Assembly (NCBI RefSeq): GCF_049686335.1
Contig: NZ_JBAVHX010000010.1
Location: forward strand, 124,001 to 188,000
Direction of reading: 5' to 3'
Length of the DNA stretch: 64,000 nucleotides
Source of the DNA: Buttiauxella sp049686335
GTDB lineage: Bacteria; Pseudomonadota; Gammaproteobacteria; Enterobacterales; Enterobacteriaceae
The notes beneath the pieces were generated by a model. The model did not search any database. It saw nothing but the letters and a program-made list of their open reading frames with translations, and was not told the origin of the DNA. Shown in pieces: positions 60,304 to 64,000 of the stretch (its first letter is position 1; each line of letters opens with the position of its first letter). The position numbers and the translations under genes were made by a program.

Positions 60304-62214
60304 GTGACAGACGATTTTGCAGCAGATGGCCAACTCGCCACGGCGATAAAGGGTTTTAAACCGCGTGAACCACAACGACAGATGGCGCAAGCCGTCGCCA
60401 GTGCTATCGCTTCCGGGCGTGAGCTGGTGGTGGAGGCGGGTACTGGCACAGGTAAAACCTACGCGTATCTGGCTCCGGCTCTGCGTTCAGGCAAAAAAGT
60501 CATTATCTCTACCGGGTCAAAAGCGTTGCAGGATCAGCTTTTCTCTCGCGATTTACCGACGGTGGCGCGAGCGCTGGATTTTAAAGGGCGACTGGCGCTG
60601 CTTAAAGGGCGTTCGAACTATTTATGCCTTGAGCGTTTAGAACAACAGGCTCTGGCGGGCGGCGATCTGCAGGTTCAGACGCTTAGCGAAATTGTCAAAT
60701 TACGTGGTTGGGCTATAGAAACCGTGGACGGGGATATCAGCAACTGCACCAGCATTGCCGAGGATTCAACCGTCTGGCCGATGGTCACCAGCACCAACGA
60801 TAACTGCCTGGGCCAGGATTGCCCGCTCTACAAAGACTGTTTTGTGGTGAAAGCGCGTAAAAAAGCGATGGACTCTGACGTGGTCGTCGTCAACCACCAC
60901 CTCTTCCTGGCTGATATGGTGGTCAAAGAGGGGGGTTTTGGTGAGCTGATCCCGGAAGCCGAAGTGATGATTTTCGATGAAGCCCACCAAATCCCCGACA
61001 TTGCCAGCCAATATTTTGGGCAATCTGTCTCCAGCAGACAGCTCATGGATATCGCGAAAGACATCTCCATTGCCTACCGCACCGAAGTGCGTGACGCGCA
61101 GCAACTGCAAAAGAGTGCTGACCGACTGGCGCAAAGTACCCAGGATTTTCGCTTGCAAATGGGTGACCCGGGATACCGCGGTAATCTTCGCGAATTACTG
61201 GCGGAACCGTCGATTCAACGTGCGTTACTGCTGCTCGATGATGCGCTCGAATTATGTTACGACGTCGCGAAACTCTCCCTCGGGCGCTCTGCGTTACTGG
61301 ATTCCGCTTTTGAACGCGCGGTGATTTTGCGCGGGCGAATCAAACGTCTTAAAGAGGTCGATACCCCCGGTTACAGCTACTGGTATGAATGTAATGCGCG
61401 TAACTTCACGCTGGCGCTGACGCCGCTTTCGGTCGCGGATAAATTCCAGGAAGTGATTAGCCAGAAAGCGGGGACCTGGATATTTACCTCAGCAACGCTT
61501 TCGGTCAATGACCAGCTCAGCCACTTTACCGAACGTCTTGGGATTGCCAATGCCCAAACGCTGTTGCTAGCCAGCCCGTTTGATTATGCCAGCCAGGCCC
61601 TGTTATGTGTGCCGCGGGGTTTGCCAACACCTAACCAACCGGCTGCGGGCAAACATCTGGCAAAAATGCTCAAACCGCTTATTGAAGCGAACAATGGCCG
61701 TTGCTTCATGCTCTGTACTTCCCATTCCATGATGCGCGATTTGGCCGAGCAGTTCCGTGCCACAATGACGTTGCCGGTGTTGTTGCAAGGCGAAACCAGT
61801 AAAGGCCAGCTTTTGCAGCAGTTCGTGGATGCGGGTAATGCACTGTTAGTCGCCACCAGTAGTTTTTGGGAAGGTGTGGATGTGCGCGGCGATGCGCTGT
61901 CGTTGGTGATTATCGACAAATTGCCGTTTACCTCACCGGACGATCCGTTGCTCAAAGCGCGTATGGAAGATTGCCGCCTGCGCGGAGGGGATCCTTTCGA
62001 AGACGTGCAACTACCCGATGCGGTTATCACCTTAAAACAAGGGGTTGGACGTTTGATCCGCGATGTTGATGACCGGGGCGTCCTGGTGATTTGCGATAAT
62101 CGCCTGGTGATGCGCCCATACGGTGCTGTTTTCCTCAATAGCCTGCCGCCAACACCGCGTACGCGGGATATTAATCGGGCAGTTGAATTCCTTAACCACC
62201 GCCCGGCGGAGTAA
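60304..62214 (+). CDS. yoaA: YoaA, XPD/DinG-family iron-sulfur DNA helicase
   Basis: 636 residues. Walker A EAGTGTGKT (about 44-52), DEAH box, four Cys in the Fe-S domain (Cys in NYLCLERL through DCPLYKDCF), and C-terminal QGVGRLIRD motif VI. In E. coli YoaA with HolC helps repair replication damage. Start GTG/ATG near 60304 is followed closely; tsaB is 70 bp downstream. Confidence 0.92.
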   Translation: MTDDFAADGQLATAIKGFKPREPQRQMAQAVASAIASGRELVVEAGTGTGKTYAYLAPALRSGKKVIISTGSKALQDQLFSRDLPTVARALDFKGRLALLKGRSNYLCLERLEQQALAGGDLQVQTLSEIVKLRGWAIETVDGDISNCTSIAEDSTVWPMVTSTNDNCLGQDCPLYKDCFVVKARKKAMDSDVVVVNHHLFLADMVVKEGGFGELIPEAEVMIFDEAHQIPDIASQYFGQSVSSRQLMDIAKDISIAYRTEVRDAQQLQKSADRLAQSTQDFRLQMGDPGYRGNLRELLAEPSIQRALLLLDDALELCYDVAKLSLGRSALLDSAFERAVILRGRIKRLKEVDTPGYSYWYECNARNFTLALTPLSVADKFQEVISQKAGTWIFTSATLSVNDQLSHFTERLGIANAQTLLLASPFDYASQALLCVPRGLPTPNQPAAGKHLAKMLKPLIEANNGRCFMLCTSHSMMRDLAEQFRATMTLPVLLQGETSKGQLLQQFVDAGNALLVATSSFWEGVDVRGDALSLVIIDKLPFTSPDDPLLKARMEDCRLRGGDPFEDVQLPDAVITLKQGVGRLIRDVDDRGVLVICDNRLVMRPYGAVFLNSLPPTPRTRDINRAVEFLNHRPAE

Positions 62215-62284
62215 TTTGTGCCAGGCTATGGTATGATGCGCGCCGATTTTTGACCTTAATTTCCTGCCAGAGGTTGGCAATACC

Positions 62285-62980
62285 ATGCGAATTTTAGCCA
62301 TCGATACCGCGACAGAAGCATGTTCGGTTGCCCTGTATAATGAAGGAGCGACCCGAGCCCATTTCGAACTCTGCCCACGTGAACATACCCAACGTATCTT
62401 GCCGCTGGTGCGCGACATCCTGAATGAAGGAGGCGTTGGTCTGACCGCATTGAATGCGCTTGCTTATGGCCGTGGCCCAGGTAGTTTTACCGGCGTGCGT
62501 ATCGGTATTGGTATTGCGCAAGGGTTGGCGCTGGGTGCTGAACTACCGATGATTGGCATTTCGACGCTGGCTACCATGGCCCAGGGCGCATGGCGTTTAA
62601 CCGGTGCGACCCGCGTGTTGGCTGCTATCGACGCGCGCATGGGCGAAGTGTATTGGGCTGAATATCAGCGTGATGAACACGGCGTCTGGCACGGTGAAGA
62701 AACTGAAGCAGTGCTGAAACCTGAAGCCGTTGCTGAACGGTTGAAGCAACTTCAGGGTGAATGGGCGACAGTAGGAACAGGCTGGCAGGCCTGGCCGGAT
62801 ATGGCGCAAGGTAGTGAGCTGACTATCCGTAACGGAGAAGTCACTCTACCCGCGGCAGAAGATATGTTGCCTCTTGCCATTCAGGCATTAAATGATGGTT
62901 GTACGGTGGCGGTAGAACATGCCGAGCCGGTTTATCTGCGTAATGAAGTGACATGGAAGAAGCTTCCCGGCAGAGAATAA
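62285..62980 (+). CDS. tsaB: tRNA t6A synthesis protein TsaB
   Basis: 231 residues; ASKHA-type N-terminus MRILAIDTATEACSVALY and GPGSFTGVRIGIG. Works with TsaD, TsaE and TsaC to make t6A37 in tRNAs. Essential in most enterobacteria. Confidence 0.95.
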   Translation: MRILAIDTATEACSVALYNEGATRAHFELCPREHTQRILPLVRDILNEGGVGLTALNALAYGRGPGSFTGVRIGIGIAQGLALGAELPMIGISTLATMAQGAWRLTGATRVLAAIDARMGEVYWAEYQRDEHGVWHGEETEAVLKPEAVAERLKQLQGEWATVGTGWQAWPDMAQGSELTIRNGEVTLPAAEDMLPLAIQALNDGCTVAVEHAEPVYLRNEVTWKKLPGRE

Positions 62981-63025
62981 TTTCCAACGTTTTGGGAAGC
63001 CTAAACTGCGTTAAGGAGAAAGGAT

Positions 63026-63628
63026 ATGGCTGGTTTGAATGTCAGAATTATCACCCGATTATTTGCATTAGCTGCCGTAATGATGCTTAGCGGTTGTGTC
63101 ACCATTCCTGATGCAATTAAAGGCACCAGTGCCACGCCTCAACAAGATTTAGCGCGCGTGATGAATGCGCCACAACTCTACGTTGGGCAGGAAGCGCGCT
63201 TCGGCGGGCGAGTGGTGAACATCGATAACAAACAAGGTAAAACACGGCTGGAAATTGCCACGGTTAGCCTCGATGATGGCGCGCGTCCGCAACTGGGTGA
63301 GCCGTCAAAAGGGCGAATCTACGCTGACGTCAATGGCTTCCTCGACCCGGTCGATTTCCGGGGCCAACTGGTCACGGTTGTCGGGCCTATCACCGGTGTG
63401 GTTGAAGGCAAAGTAGGTGAAACGTCCTACAGATTTATGGTCATGCAGGTAAACGGCTATAAACGCTGGCGTGTCACTCAACAAGTTGTCATGCCACCAC
63501 AACCTATCGACCCGTGGTTCTGGGGCGGGCCTTATCCTTACCGTGGCCGTTATGGTTACGGCGGGATGTGGGGCGGCGGATGGTATAATCCCGGCCCCGC
63601 ACAGGTACAGACCATTGTAACTGAGTAA
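63026..63628 (+). CDS. yeaY: YeaY, Slp-family outer-membrane lipoprotein
   Basis: 200 residues with a lipoprotein signal peptide (lipobox LSGC, Cys about 24) followed by the Slp domain (PQLYVGQEARFGGRVVNIDNKQGKTRLEIA) and a Gly/Tyr/Trp-rich C-terminus. Paralogue of the starvation lipoprotein Slp; function unknown. AAGGAG precedes the ATG. Confidence 0.92.
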   Translation: MAGLNVRIITRLFALAAVMMLSGCVTIPDAIKGTSATPQQDLARVMNAPQLYVGQEARFGGRVVNIDNKQGKTRLEIATVSLDDGARPQLGEPSKGRIYADVNGFLDPVDFRGQLVTVVGPITGVVEGKVGETSYRFMVMQVNGYKRWRVTQQVVMPPQPIDPWFWGGPYPYRGRYGYGGMWGGGWYNPGPAQVQTIVTE

Positions 63629-63643
63629 CTGTTTGTTTTACCG

Positions 63644-63682
63644 AAATAAATAGGCAGCGGCATGTCCGCTGTCTATTTATTT
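63644..63682 (+). terminator. Terminator of yeaY
   Basis: Long stem AAATAAATAGGCAGCGG...CCGCTGTCTATTTATTT with AT-rich base. Confidence 0.8.
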
Positions 63683-63743
63683 AGGCAATGGAATAAAAAT
63701 AATTAGTGATGTGCTTCGCAACCTTAAATCAGTCTAATTAATA

Positions 63744-63760
63744 AACTGGTACGCTGAGTT
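63744..63760 (+). promoter_or_regulatory. FadR operator of fadD
   Basis: AACTGGTACGCTGAGTT agrees with the FadR consensus (ANCTGGTCNGACNTGTT) at 10 of 14 fixed positions and lies about 80 bp upstream of the fadD start, the position of the main FadR site in E. coli. Confidence 0.7.
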
Positions 63761-63838
63761 AATATTATGTTAACGACGTGTTTCCATATTGGGATTGGGG
63801 CTGTGATGACGACGAATAATAAATTCAGAGGTGGATCC

Positions 63839-64000
63839 TTGAAGAAGGTTTGGCTTAACCGCTACCCAGCCGATGTTGCGGCTGAGATAAATCCTGACCG
63901 TTATCAGTCCCTGGTAGATATGTTTGAGCAAGCAACGGCACGTTACGCCGACCAGCCTGCGTTCGTGAATATGGGCGAAGTGATGACGTTCCGTAAGCTG
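63839..64000 (+). CDS. fadD: Long-chain acyl-CoA synthetase FadD (partial)
   Basis: First 54 codons from TTG 63839 (MKKVWLNRYPADVAAEINPDRYQSLVDMFEQATARYADQPAFVNMGEVMTFRKL), preceded by GAGGTGG; E. coli fadD also uses TTG. The catalytic domains lie beyond the window. Activates fatty acids for beta-oxidation at the inner face of the membrane. Confidence 0.95.
   Translation, partial: MKKVWLNRYPADVAAEINPDRYQSLVDMFEQATARYADQPAFVNMGEVMTFRKL

Noticed and set aside
1..64000. tRNA, rRNA or insertion sequences
   Set aside because: No tRNA-like cloverleaf, rRNA segment or transposase was recognised. The element's target is the sdsR terminator, not a tRNA gene.

Overview
The window is an enterobacterial chromosome segment. 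Gene content and order follow the purT to fadD stretch of Escherichia/Salmonella almost gene for gene: purT, yebG, yebE, ptrB, exoX, yobB, holE, yobA-yebZ-yebY, sdsR, pphA, yebW, yebV, rsmF, letB-letA, msrC, proQ-prc, htpX, yebQ, kdgR, yobH, mgrB, yebO, yobF-cspC, a PBP3-like gene, rlmA, mntP, yobD, manXYZ, yoaE, pdeD, sdaA, nudL, pabB, yoaH, yoaB, yoaA, tsaB, yeaY, fadD. Sequence divergence, the absence of yebF and the presence of a second FtsI gene (as in Salmonella) point to a member of the Enterobacteriaceae outside Escherichia. I cannot fix the genus from the sequence alone.

Layout. 1-8250: purT (cut by the window edge) to the sRNA SdsR. 8234-22153: a 13.9-kb integrated element of the P2/186 phage family, bounded by 19-bp direct repeats whose left copy is the SdsR terminator. 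22154-26068: a periplasmic solute-binding protein, a SulP anion transporter, a probable small RNA and a GNAT acetyltransferase, placed between attR and pphA. 26069-63838: pphA onward, collinear with E. coli except for a polyol transporter/dehydrogenase pair (26754-28795), an MBL-fold hydrolase (42997-43998) and the PBP3 paralogue (45130-46875). 63839-64000: the start of fadD.

The P2-like element is the most interesting part. It keeps an integrase, Ogr activator, a 186-type cos site, the rolling-circle endonuclease A, the CII/Fil/DUF early block, a frameshifted Cox-like gene and a CI repressor with two HTH domains. It has lost every head, terminase, portal and lysis gene; the tail is reduced to scars (FI, U, D, fibre tip) plus an intact fibre-assembly gene. 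The vacated sites carry AT-rich cargo: a membrane acyltransferase, a membrane protein with an NTF2-like tail interrupted by a 10-bp tandem repeat (possibly phase variable), a divergently transcribed exported AvrRpt2-like cysteine peptidase, an orphan protein between cos and gene A, and a protein with two restriction-nuclease-like active sites next to attR. It is either a decaying prophage or a structural-gene-less, cos-bearing passenger that might be mobilised by a related helper.

The chromosomal genes cover purine synthesis (purT), SOS (yebG), copper or heme handling (yobA/yebZ/yebY), periplasmic proteolysis (proQ-prc, htpX), outer-membrane lipid transport (letAB), manganese export (mntP with riboswitch and Fur-like site), the mannose PTS, c-di-GMP turnover (pdeD), serine catabolism, folate (pabB), DNA repair (yoaA, exoX) and fatty-acid uptake (fadD).
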